DNA of 64,000 nt from NCBI GenBank assembly GCA_013398015.1, contig VZRR01007843.1, positions 258,282 through 322,281 on the forward strand, written 5' to 3'. The notes beneath the pieces are model-generated. The model saw only the letters and a program-made list of their open reading frames with translations. It had not been told where the DNA came from and ran no database searches. This document shows, one piece after another, positions 44,464 to 55,200 of the stretch. The translations under genes and the position numbers were made by a program. Positions within the stretch are counted from its first letter, which is position 1; each line of letters opens with the position of its first letter. This stretch comes from Oreocharis arfaki (taxonomy: Eukaryota; Chordata; Aves; Passeriformes; Paramythiidae).

Positions 44464-45055
44464 TGGGCTTCCAGAGGAGATGAACTCTCCTTTCTTCCCC
44501 CAAGCTCTGGCAAACACTCTGTGTTCAGACAGGAAAATCTCCTTCCTCACTCGCTAACCTTTTGGCACGTGGGGACTGCCTGTTCTTGTATCTCTACTTT
44601 TTCCTTCTTGAGGTACATCCAGCCTTCCTCGACTTCATTTGCCACCAGGACTGCCTTCCAGGGGAAACTATCAACTAGTCTCCTAAACCGGCCAAACCCT
44701 GCCCTCCAGAAGTCCAAGGGGCAGTTCTGCTGACCTCTCTCCTGCCTTCTCTGAGAATGGGAAATTTACTTTGGGCCCAAGACAGGCCCGAGCCACCACA
44801 TCTCCCACCAGCCCTTCTCTCTTCACCATCAGCAGCGCCAGTGAGGCTCCTCCTCTGATTGTCTCACTCACCAGCTGAGCCAGAAAGGTCTGCTCTACAC
44901 ACCCCAGGAAGTTCCTAGGCTCTCTGCCCTCTGCTGTGCTCTATTTCTAGCAGACACCTTCTAAGCTGATGATCAAGGGGCAATGATCACGAGACTTCCC
45001 CGAGCTGCTTCCAGAATATTCCTCCTGCCTCTTCAACCTGGTTGAGAAGACTGTA
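44464..45055. repeat. Second avian interspersed repeat fused to the CR1 tail
   Basis: I recognise the text as a dispersed avian repeat from its block order: GCAGTTCTGCTGACC, GAGAATGGGAAATTTACTTTGG, CCAAGACAGGCCCGAGCC, CTCACCAGCTGAGCCAGAAA, CAGGAAGTTCCTAGGCTC, and finally CTCCTGCCTCTTCAACCTGG. I cannot name the family with confidence; it may be an internal or non-coding part of an LTR element or an unusual CR1 extension. No intact coding frame is visible. Its direct join to the CR1 tail suggests a composite or nested element. Confidence 0.55.
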
Positions 45056-46405
45056 TCATCTATGATATCTAATTTAAAAGAAAAAAGAGGTCAAAAAACT
45101 TATCTTTAAGAGTTCTGAATGGTCTGGACAAGCTCCTTGGCTTGTTGATGCAATGCTTTACTTAAAACTTTTGGAAAATTGGGGTATTGCATGTATTAAA
45201 ATGCTAGACTTTTTTTCATATATTTTCCATAAAGATTTTATGGAAAAAAATGTCAGGACTGATCTCCTAAGAAAGAATTCAAATGTCTCCCTGGGCAGTG
45301 TGGAAACCTGTCATAGTCAACCTCTTACACCTACAAATAGTATATCTGGAACCAAACTTGTAACATCACCTTACTCTTATTTCTTCTTTACTGCAATTTT
45401 ATCTTTACATGGGACCTTAGTCTGCTAAGGTTTAGGTTGTGACAGAGAAGGAAACAGAAAGGGAATCACGTGAATTTTTAGCCAAAATGTAAAATGCAAA
45501 AGTCAAGAAAATCATAGATTTATAAAACAAGGATAAGATTTCCTTCTTGCTTTGCCGGATTTTACCTCTGTACTTACTACACCTTTACAACGTCCCAAGA
45601 TGGTCATGGAAATGTAATTGTTACCTGGAAAGTGGGCTAAGGAGGCAAGATAACAGAAAAACAATTTTTGTTAAACTCTGTGAGAAACCCACTTATCTGA
45701 CCTGGAAAATTAAATATGATTTATGGTATAATGCATCAGCAAAATCAATAGCAGAATATGTTAACATAAAATAAAAATCGTAGCAAGTTAATGTAGATTT
45801 TTTGAATAACAGTATTGACTGAAGATTCTAATCAGCCAAATGCATGAAGGTTAATCCAGAGCATGCTTAGGAATAAATGAATTCAATTTGAATGTATCAC
45901 TAAAATTATTTTTTGATCTAATGGAGTGATAATTGAATTCTTTTTCTAATCTGAAGCAGGGGAGATAGTAGCACCACAACATAATTACTTGTCTGGTTAA
46001 ATACATCGTCTTTTTGTGGAAATAATTTGCTTTCAGATTCATGCTGAGAAGCTACCAGCTCCTCTTTATCATAATATAATTTAACAAAATGTAGCATTCC
46101 TTCTTCATCAAATTAAACCAATTTGTAAAATTGAAGAGTCTTTGGGTCTCAGCTCTTCAATCATCCTCCATTGTTACACTCAGATGAAAAAACAGGGCAT
46201 TAAAAATAAAACCTTCAAATAGGGACTGTCTTTTCTTATAAGTAAGATTTAGAGCAGAGAAATATAAGGAGAAAATGTCCTTTAAGATGGAAATGACTCA
46301 AAGGATTTTATGTGAAGTACGCAAATCCTTGGGTTGCTAAAGCCCTGTTGCAGACTCTTCAGGAATGCCTGAAGCCAGAGCAGCTTGCTCCAGCAGAATT
46401 GTAGT
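45056..46405. other. Non-coding, nothing recognised
   Basis: AT-rich DNA. Frames of 91 and 75 codons (plus, 45153-45428 and 45547-45774) have no domain. Confidence 0.5.
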
Positions 46406-46668
46406 AACATACACTCATGAAGGTTGGAAAAATACTTCTAAGATCCTTGAGTCCATCTGTTAACTCAGCACCGCTGTGTTGACCACTAAACCATATCCCA
46501 AAGTGTCACACACGTGCCTTTTGAACACTGCCAGGGATGGTGACTCCACCAGTACCCCGGCACCCTGTGCTGGGGTATGAAAATTGCTTTAGTGAAGCAT
46601 TTTTTACTAATATACAATCTAAACCTTCCCTAGTGCAGCTTGAGGCCTTTCACTCTCGTCCTGCAAAG
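46406..46668 (-). repeat. CR1 LINE tail, minus strand
   Basis: Same type as 44247-44463: GAAGGTTGGAAAAATACTTC, TGAGTCCATCTGTTAACTC, CCAGGGATGGTGACTCCACC, then CTAATATACAATCTAAACC and GCAGCTTGAGGCCTTTCACT. Its first terminal repeat is decayed. Confidence 0.88.
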
Positions 46669-47080
46669 CCTCGGGCTGGGTAAGTGTATCAGAGATGTTG
46701 GGCACTCCAATGCCTCCTCATGCATCAGAGCAGGGTAAAATCGATCCTGGGACTAGTTTTGCTTTTGCTATTGCTTGCAGCAAGTCCTGATATGAAGAAG
46801 GGTATGGACTTAACAGCTCACTAGTACATGTTTTCTCGCATCTCTTACTGCTGGAAAACTATAAGGTTGCTTGTTTATTTTGAAATATTCCTGCTGTATC
46901 TCAGCCTCAGGATTATCATCCATGTAATGACACTTAAAAGTTGAGACCACCTGATGCTACACTCATTTTAATCCTCTGGTAGTGATTGTTGTCTCACAGG
47001 CTCTGATTTAAGACCTGATCCTTATTCAGCACACCTCATAAAATATCAATAAAGTAGATGCAGGTGGTCCAGCTCAGAGA
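46669..47080. other. Non-coding spacer
   Basis: Nothing recognised between two minus-strand CR1 tails. Confidence 0.5.
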
Positions 47081-47265
47081 ATTATAGAATCATAGAACAG
47101 TTTGCATTGGAAGGGACCTTAGAGACCATCTCACTCCAGCCTCCTGTCACTGTACTTCCACAGGTTTCTCCAAGACCTGCCCAATCTTGAACCCTTCCAG
47201 GGATTTGGGAGACACAAACTTCTCCAGACAACCTGTTCCTGTGTCTCACCAATGTTTTTCTCCTG
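47081..47265 (-). repeat. CR1 LINE tail, minus strand
   Basis: Starts ATTATAGAATCATAGAACAG, then TTGGAAGGGACCTTAGAGAC, AACCCTTCCAGGGATTTGG and CAACCTGTTCCTGTGTCTCA. Similarity fades near 47265. Confidence 0.9.
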
Positions 47266-48599
47266 CATGTGCTTAATTTGTTCTTCTCTTAATTAGGCTT
47301 TCCTTCCCAAGTTGTCCAGGTTCCATATTATAAGAATATTACAGATGTTCCCCCCAAAAATTGTGCTGTTTGAAGGCATGGTCTCTGGGCCCTGCTATGT
47401 TTGGAGGAGCTGCACTCAGACTTTTAAAAGTTTTCTGTTCCCTTCTTGTCACAGAAAAGCTGGGCAGCTCATTACTTGTGTTTCAGGGGCATATCACATT
47501 TTTGTTCCTTGTCTCTGCATTCAAGTCATTATCTACAAATAGCATATGCTGGGGAAGGCATCCTACTTTTCTCTATTTTCAAAGTTCTAATACCTCTTAT
47601 CTGGATCAGTTGTTTCTAGGGATGACGTGACCCACAGCAACGGTGTGGAAGGCATCCCCAAGGTCTCACTGCTACATCCTGACAGTGTTTGTTTGTTTTT
47701 TTTTTTCTTTTGATGCAGATCCAAATCTGGGCTCTACCACTGCTCAGTAAATGTTGAACTTGCAGCATTTCAGAGAAAGCCCAGGAGTGAACTCAAACAT
47801 GACTCTGGGTGTATCAGTGTCAATTACATTTGAGCCACCTTCAGGAACAAATGCTCTTGTCCCTCCGCACCATAAACTTTCCCTGGGCAGTGGGCTACCA
47901 CAATAGTTCTCCAATTAGTGTTGTATCGAAATCTGTGAATTTAACCCGGTTGCAACTCGTAAACTGGAGTAAATAATATCATTCTGTATCTGAGCCACAG
48001 GCAATTATATAAATAGTAAAAATGACAAGACTCCTTTAGCACCTGAAAGTCATTTCAGCAAGAAAAACATATCTACTTCTTTAAGGACTTCTTTTTCATT
48101 TTTCCATAAAAAAGAAACCCAACAAAATAAACTAATGAATAAATAAATTCAGTTCTTTCAATACTTAGGCCAATTTTTTTAATTGAGGACCTATGGACTC
48201 ATTTTAACATCAAATGAGAAGTCCTGTAATCCACAAAAAAAATTATCATTCAGCTAATAAGTTTACAGCTGCAAAGGCCAATGTACATCTGCCTTCTACC
48301 ATTTCTGTGTGGTGTCTGGGCAGATTTTAAAGGGAGGAGATGGAAACAGAGTAAACAGTAAATGTAACACTCATCCAACTGGTCTGCTCATCTACAAAGG
48401 CAGTTAGAGGCAAATGAAAATTTGTAAATTTGACGGTTGGAATTTCTAGCTAGACATTTTATTGCTGAAAGTAATTACCTTTCATGTCTGTTTCCCCCAC
48501 TTTCCCAAGTCTGTGCTCATTCTTTAAAACAGATTGATGGATTGGTTAAGAATTCTCTCTGAGCTCCAGTGAGATTATATCAATTATTTAGAAGTGCTA
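47266..48599. other. Non-coding, nothing recognised
   Basis: Overlapping frames of 76 and 89 codons (47312-47542, 47361-47630) without domains. A T run lies near 47695-47708. Confidence 0.5.
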
Positions 48600-49619
48600 A
48601 AATTTTGGCAGGGACATCCACCTTCTCACTTTGAAGACAATCTGGAGATTAATATAAACATGCATTAAGGGAAGAAATTCAGGCAGGGTAAAGCTAGTGT
48701 GACAAAATGAACACTTGTACTCCACTACTGCAGCACGAGGAGGAGAATTAGCTGTCAGATGATAAACAGGATGAATTGCCTGCTTGTCATATCAAAAGCT
48801 TTTAGCTTTAATCTGAAGATAATGGATATATTGCAAGTTTTACAATGATAAAGTCGAATTTGGCTCATAGCGAGGAATTTAAAATGGAGTGTCCTGCCCT
48901 TTGATAGAAGAACTACTGAATAGTTACTAATATTTTAAGTTGTTTATTTTCTATAATCTATGCAGACAGGGTACATATCCCAGTAATCTATAAAAGAAAG
49001 GGTGTCATTTTGGCCTGATTATGAGTCTTTATAAAACACCTCGTATAAAGACACTCATAAATATTAATTGATGTGATATTTTTAATAACATACACCAGAC
49101 AGCAAAGAGAGAGATAAACCCATCTTGAGACACATTAACAACGTATTCAACACCAGGAAATTAGGGCATAAATTTGATCCCTGCAGAAACAGCTGTTGAG
49201 ATTTAAGGCTGCTGTTGACCACTATCAGCTCATTACTATCTTCCCAGCTGAGTCACAGTAACAGATCAAATGAGTCCTTCTAAACAATTTCGGTGTGGTC
49301 AGTCAGCTAAACAGACCTTTAAATCTGGAAGGCTGTGAATTTAAGGCAGTCTATCTGACACTTCACTGAAGCAGATTAAGAATATTTGTACATTACGTTA
49401 CCACACTTCAGCTCTGGGAATGGTAACAGCTTTAGAGCAATAATGAGCAAACTATACAAAAGCTTAATAAGATGCTCTATTTGGGTTTACAATAACAGGA
49501 ATTTCTGTGTCCACCCTTGATTCAGTCATTAAAAATCAAATTATAAAGGATATTTCTGAACATAAGTTTGATTAGGGACAAATTATCATAATACTGAAAA
49601 TAAATTCTGGCCTCTCCAG
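48600..49619. other. Repeat-free interval, candidate conserved non-coding DNA
   Basis: About 1 kb with no transposon, microsatellite or homopolymer longer than about seven bases, no open frame of 60 codons, and many TAAT- and AATTA-type words. The texture resembles constrained non-coding DNA, but without an alignment this is only an impression. Confidence 0.25.
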
Positions 49620-49643
49620 GCTCTCATAGATATAATTATGCAG
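49620..49643 (+). other. Candidate 24-base microexon
   Basis: CCTCTCCAG ends at 49619 and CAG|GTGAGAC starts the donor at 49643/49644. The 24 bases between are a multiple of three and open in the frame that starts at their first base. Symmetric in-frame microexons of this size are typical of neuronal genes, but such short splice-site pairs also arise by chance. Confidence 0.18.
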
Positions 49644-52600
49644 GTGAGACAAACATAAATAGTTAGGAATCGACTTAGATTTTCCTGAAGCTTTTTTTAA
49701 TTTTTTTTTTTTTTAATTTAGTTTCTTAGACAACCTCAATATCAGAGACATCAAGCCATGCTGGAGGACCCCGATTCCTATTGTTGTCCTTGTAACAGTC
49801 TCACACCTTATTCTTTTCAGGACAAAGTGGCACAGATTATGAGTTCAAAATACCTTCTGCTGCTCTCAAGACCACTTTCCATTGAAAGCAGATTTAGAAG
49901 CTGTAGAATTTCTAGTGATCTCTGTTAGCCAGTTCCATGTCTTGTGTAAGTAACAGCAATTATTAGGCAAATCTTAGATATCATCAAAGTATCAAATGTA
50001 ACCAGGAGTTGTGAAATGATTTTTTCGTTGTTGCTCTTGGTTTGTTTTATTTTAAATGCTATTTAAAACAATCTGGGTTTTCCTAAAAGTAAATCTTACC
50101 AGACTTGCTGGATACTCCTTATGTATTTCTGCAATTCCTTCTTATTCCATGTAATTTGCTCCTGAAACATCCACATCCTTTCTCACCATTTGTGCTTTTG
50201 TCCTTCACAACTATATACATGTGCCAGATAAAATGCTTCAATAACGCCTTTGTATTCATTTTCAGAGACAGAAGATTTAGAAAGCACATCACACTCCGTT
50301 CATGATTCTCTCTAACACTATCCTGGCCACATGTACCCCACTGGGCCTTCAGTGAAAGAGGTTGTTGCAAGGTTTCCATCAGAAGCAGCCTAAAACAGTG
50401 TTTTTCTATAAACTAGAAATCTTCTGTGGCTGGGTTTAGCATCTAGCAGAAAAAAAAAAAAATGAAGTTTTATTTTAGAAGCTGAGTTTAATTGACCAAA
50501 AAAGAGCCCTCGGGGTGGTTTTGATGGTTTACAGGTAAAAAAATATTCTAGTTAAGAGGCTATGTACGTATTTGGTCAAGAAGAGGGGAGATGACCACTT
50601 AGCCTTCTGTGTCCACAGTGATATGTTGAGTTGTGAGTACAACAGTGCTGCTGACTTTACCAATCCAATGACAGAGGCTGAGCTATAATATTCCCTAAGG
50701 AAAACACAGGTGTACTTCTTCTGTCTTAAAATATTCAAATAATAAAAATTCTACTATTATTTCTTTAGCTGTTCTCCCTTTTGTAGGTGGACTATTGTGC
50801 AGCCTTTGTTTCAAAGAAAGAATTATTTTTGAAGGATTTTTTTTTTCAGTGGTTCATCGATTGCTTGAAAACAAAACGTGTTTGTCAATAGTCTTTTCAA
50901 CTGATATGCTGACTGAGAAACAGTATGGTTTGAGAAACAGTTAAAGATAATTTGTATGTTGAAATGAATCATAAATTTTTCTGTTTATTGAAACATTTAC
51001 AAAAATTGAAAGAAAAATATATAACAGCTTAAAATTTTATCCTTTTAATTTCCTTCTGCACTTTTTTCAATCAGATGGCTTTGATTTTATTGTTCAAATG
51101 GACAGCTTTAATCCTTCAAGATATTAATTTTCTTGTTTGTTTTTAAAATATTCTGTAAATTCTTGTTATAAATACAATCTGTAAACATTTCGTTAAGCAA
51201 TAATAATTTGGCTACCGGAACCAAATTATAAACTCTTTTTTTGAATGTACCAATGTTCAAATTATTTTTAAACAGAAATCTACAGTGTAGCATTATTTAT
51301 TAATATTTTTTAATAAAGAGAAATTTTATTATCTATTTTGATAGCAAATAAGCGTTTGTATCTAATTTATTGAGAAAAGTTTGTATGATTTAAACATTTT
51401 GATAGAAAGTAACTGGGAAGCGAGCAAGTCCATCAAACTGTTTATACATTCCAATTGCAAAGTCTTATCTAAACATTCTTGTATCTATTTTATAGGAAAC
51501 TTGACACTCGCGGAATATCTGTGGTAACATTAATATTGTGCTTGAACCATTTTGAATATAAAACTAAGGGCAAATCATTTCACACTATTTTTAGTCTATA
51601 GGCACCAGAGAATGAGCTTCAATTCTCAAGGTTTATATTCTTCCATATTTTTACTCAATAATTTTTCCCTTTTCTAAAAATCATTTCTTTAAAATGTATG
51701 AAGCAGATGGCAAGATTTTTGTTATTTGTTTGTTGTTTTTAAGCTATGTAAGCATTTGAAAACAAGGGGTTTTTTTGTTTATTTTGTTTCTTTTGTTGAA
51801 TTTTTAGCATTTTAAACTTGTCAGTCAAGTTAGGCACCACAAGAATCAAACCTATAACTACTGAATCTAGCTCATACGCTCCCAAAATTTTCACTGAGAT
51901 CAACTTGCCTAAAAGAGACCTGGGTATAAAAGACTCTTGAATATCTAAGATAAAAATCAAGATAGAACCATAGCAGGGAGGAGCAGATTATACAGCATAT
52001 GGGTTCCTTCACTGAGGAGTAAAGCAGTTGTATCACTTAAAAGAACAACAGGTGATCCAACAGAGACTAACTGCAGGAAATGCCAAACTAACGCTGAAAA
52101 AAAAAATAGAAGTAAAAATGCAATGGCATGATAAGATTCCAAATTTCTGATCTGGCAGCTGTGATGAGATATACTCAGATTTTCCTTGTGTGAGATATTA
52201 ACTCATATTTACCATGATCATCTACTGCACTGTTTGCATGAATAAGAATTTTTTTTTTTAAATACAAATTTCGTCAATGATTTTAAACCATTGGCTCATG
52301 ACTTCATCACTGAATATATACTATTGCAATCAGCTCATCTTAAGACACATTTTCTCTTGATCTGTTGCAATTGGAAGCTTGATACAACTCTGCTTCATGG
52401 AATCTCCGTCTTTTAAGTCATAGATATGGCACAAAGATAAATTCTATGGCAAAGTAATAACTGGTATCAACAGGATAATGATTAGACAAAAAAAAAAAAG
52501 AAGCAGATGTTAAAAATACTCAAATACTACAAAAGTACTTACACTTATGGAAAAGCTTCCTGTCAAAAATCTCTTTATACAAGACATTACTGAATAAAAT

Positions 52601-52824
52601 AATTGTTTCAAAAAAAAAAAAAAAGGTATTTGTTTTTCTCTCACAGTGTTTTTGACGCCTTTAAGGAAAAGAGAAAAGACTGAAAGAAAACCTTCAAGCT
52701 GAAAATGAGATGTTTGGTGGCCATTTTGCTTTAAACATCTGGCTGACAAAAGCTCAGACTGTACACAAATTTTAGGGCAACTCATCAGGAAATCCCATAA
52801 ATGCTTTTTAAGAGTGACAACTTG
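49644..52824. other. Non-coding, very AT-rich
   Basis: No transposon is recognised. Homopolymer runs occur near 49691, 50448, 52248 and 52490. Frames of up to 91 codons show no domain. Confidence 0.5.
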
Positions 52825-52851
52825 ATAACAAGTTATAATATAACTTGTTAT
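52825..52851. repeat. 27-base perfect inverted repeat
   Basis: ATAACAAGTTATA (52825-52837) is followed by one A and then TATAACTTGTTAT (52839-52851), a perfect 13-base arm pair with a single central base. AACTTG just before it and CAAGTT inside give a further overlapping pairing. Confidence 0.95.
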
Positions 52852-53219
52852 GAGAAGGTGAAATTACAACACCTGAATTTAAAATTATTTCAAAGGACTC
52901 CCGGGCATTTGTTGCGCGTATCAGGAATTAGGAAAGCACAGAAGCAGATCAAAAACTTTACACAGCCACTGATATGTAATGATCTCTGGCTGATTGTTCC
53001 ATAATGCTGTGATCAAGAAATATTGCAAAGACACATGAGTTGTTTGCAGCAGTTTGACTCTTCTGTTTTACAAGGTTCAAAATAATTCAGAGACATAAAT
53101 ATCAACACCACTTTATGTATGTAGAACTTCAAAACAGGATAGCAAAGATGCCAGCCCCACGTGTGTTTCTGATGAATTCTGGGATGTGAAGAAGGTTTAA
53201 AATGACCAGGTTTTTTGAC
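52852..53219. other. Non-coding spacer
   Basis: Nothing recognised between the palindrome and the LTR. Confidence 0.5.
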
Positions 53220-53811
53220 TGTTGCGGTTTAACCCCATCCAGCCCCCAGACCATTGCAGCCATTTTCTCACTCTCCCACCAGTGAGATCAAGGAAAGAAC
53301 TGGAAGGGTAAAAGCGGGAAAACTCATGGGTTGAGATAAAGACAGTTTAATGGGGAAAGCAGAAGCCTTGCACACAAGCAAAGCAAAAAAGGGAATTAAT
53401 TCCCAGCTTTCCACAGGCAGGCAGGTGTTCAGCCACCTCCAGAGAGCCAGAACCCATCACAGGTAACAGTGACTTGGGAAGACAAATGGCATCAGTCCAA
53501 GCATCCCCCCTTCCTCCTTCTTCCCCCCACTTTATACACTGAGCATGATGTCTCACGGTCTGGAATATCCCTGTGGTCACTTGGGGTCACCCGTCCTGGC
53601 TGTGCCTCCCTGCAAACTCCCAACCTCCCCCAGCCCCTCCCCAGCCTGGCAGTGCAAAAAGCAGCAAAGGCCTTGGCTCTGTGCAAGCCCTGCTCTGCAA
53701 TAACAAAAACATCTCTGTGTTATCAAACCTGTGCTCAGCACAAACCCAAAACACAGCTCCATACCAGCCACTGGGAAGAAAATTAACTCTACTCCAACTG
53801 AAATCAGCACA
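53220..53811 (-). mobile_element. Solo LTR of an avian endogenous retrovirus, minus strand
   Basis: About 590 bases, bounded by TGTTGCGGTTTAACCCC on the left and CAGCACA on the right. Read on the minus strand it starts TGTGCTG and ends CAACA, the TG...CA pattern of an LTR. On that strand a TATAAAG box lies near 53528-53536 with a GGGATATTCC-like word upstream, and ATTAAA (about 53346-53351) is a plausible polyadenylation signal. This LTR type is widespread in birds; I believe it belongs to an ERVL or ERVK-like family but do not assign one. No internal retroviral sequence or second LTR is adjacent, so it is a solo LTR. Flanks TTTGAC (left) and TTTACC (right) could be a decayed target duplication. 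The frames of 60-110 codons across it are meaningless. Confidence 0.85.
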
Positions 53812-55200
53812 TTTACCTACTGAAATTGAAAGCAGAAGAGGTGCTTACCTGCAGTGTGCATGCACAAACAGAGTGTGCATTCAACAGGCGCCTACATGTG
53901 GTTCTGTCATTTAAGCAGAATGTTAAAAAAATGTAATGCTAATGCTGTGTATGTACAGCTAAAGATCCAATGTAACCACTGTCCAGACCGGTCACTGAAC
54001 ATTTTTAAGAAAAGTTGAAAAAAACACCTATGTATTTCCCCAAATAGAAAAGTACTAAATTATTAACTAATTAATAATAATAATAATAAAGACTTGCAAT
54101 TTTCAAGCATTATAAAGCTCGAAAGCATGAGCAGAAGAAAACAAGCCATTAACAATGGTAGTTGCTTGTATCTCTTTTAGGTTGACATTAATTTGACACC
54201 TCCAAAGGTATCCTCCATCAGATGACCAGAGTAATTAGATCTTACACCAGCCTCCTCAAATTCAGTGCATATTAGATTCAATAGCACTGGTATGGATTGA
54301 TGAAGATTTTTGTGGGAATGGTGGGAAGAGAAAAATACTTGAGGAGATTAGGTCATCAATCATATATTCACCCAACTTGATATTGCCTCATTAGGGTGCA
54401 GGTCAACTGTATCTTTATGACTGTATTTTACCTGAACTGTCAGCTAATTCAAGTCCAAATTTCATTAGAATGAAAGAGTCTTTGAATGCTGTTTTCTTTG
54501 TGTCCTGCTGACCATATTTACTCATGTCATTGTGACATGACTGTGGTTTTGGAAGAGGGGAAAATGGCAATATGTAATCCTCCAACTCAAATTCTTAAGC
54601 GAGCCCTGTTTGGCTTACCCAGAAACTGATATTAAGGCATCGTGGAGCTTTTCATGTGTTTCTAAAGGAACGGCTGTATTTGGGAGTTGGAGACAGGACA
54701 AGGGAAAAAAAAAAAAAAAATTCATATAAATTTCTCCTCATAGGTCCATTTCTATGGACTGTGCGAAAAAAGAGAAGAAAGGAGACAGCTTTCCACTTAC
54801 CTCTTGGACAAGCAATTTGAAAAAGTTTCAGTTTAAGAAGAGTTCATAGGACAAGTTCTCCAGCTCACATCTTGCCTCGTCAGGTGGGGTTACAGCGCAA
54901 GGGAGAGCCTGCAACACCATTAGTTTCAGTTTGAGTCCTCACAGGTTTTATGTTAGGCCATGAGTGAATAAAAATAAAAACCAGAAAAGAAACTAGGATT
55001 TCTTTCGAGGAAACTTGTAATTAAATTAAATTAAATTTCCTGAGCTGCTTTTTTGTCAAAGACCATGAAACAGGAGATCTTACACAGTCTTCTGAAACTC
55101 GTTTCTTGGAGTTCATTGGCCACATGCAGTGCTGCAAATGTCTCTTAGACAGTTTGGGACCACATTGTGAGCCCTTTTCAGAAGCTGGAGGTATTCTTTA
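53812..55200. other. Non-coding, with an AAT microsatellite and an 8-base inverted repeat
   Basis: AAT/ATA units at 54071-54090 form a short trinucleotide array. TCATGTCA (54522-54529) and TGACATGA (54533-54540) are perfect inverted arms three bases apart and contain TGACA cores (MEIS/TGIF type). A poly-A run lies near 54706-54720, and AATTA repeats near 55018-55036. Confidence 0.5.

Noticed and set aside
53347..53914. Several overlapping 64-113 codon frames
   Set aside because: They fall in the solo LTR, in both strands and several phases; LTRs of this type carry no gene here.
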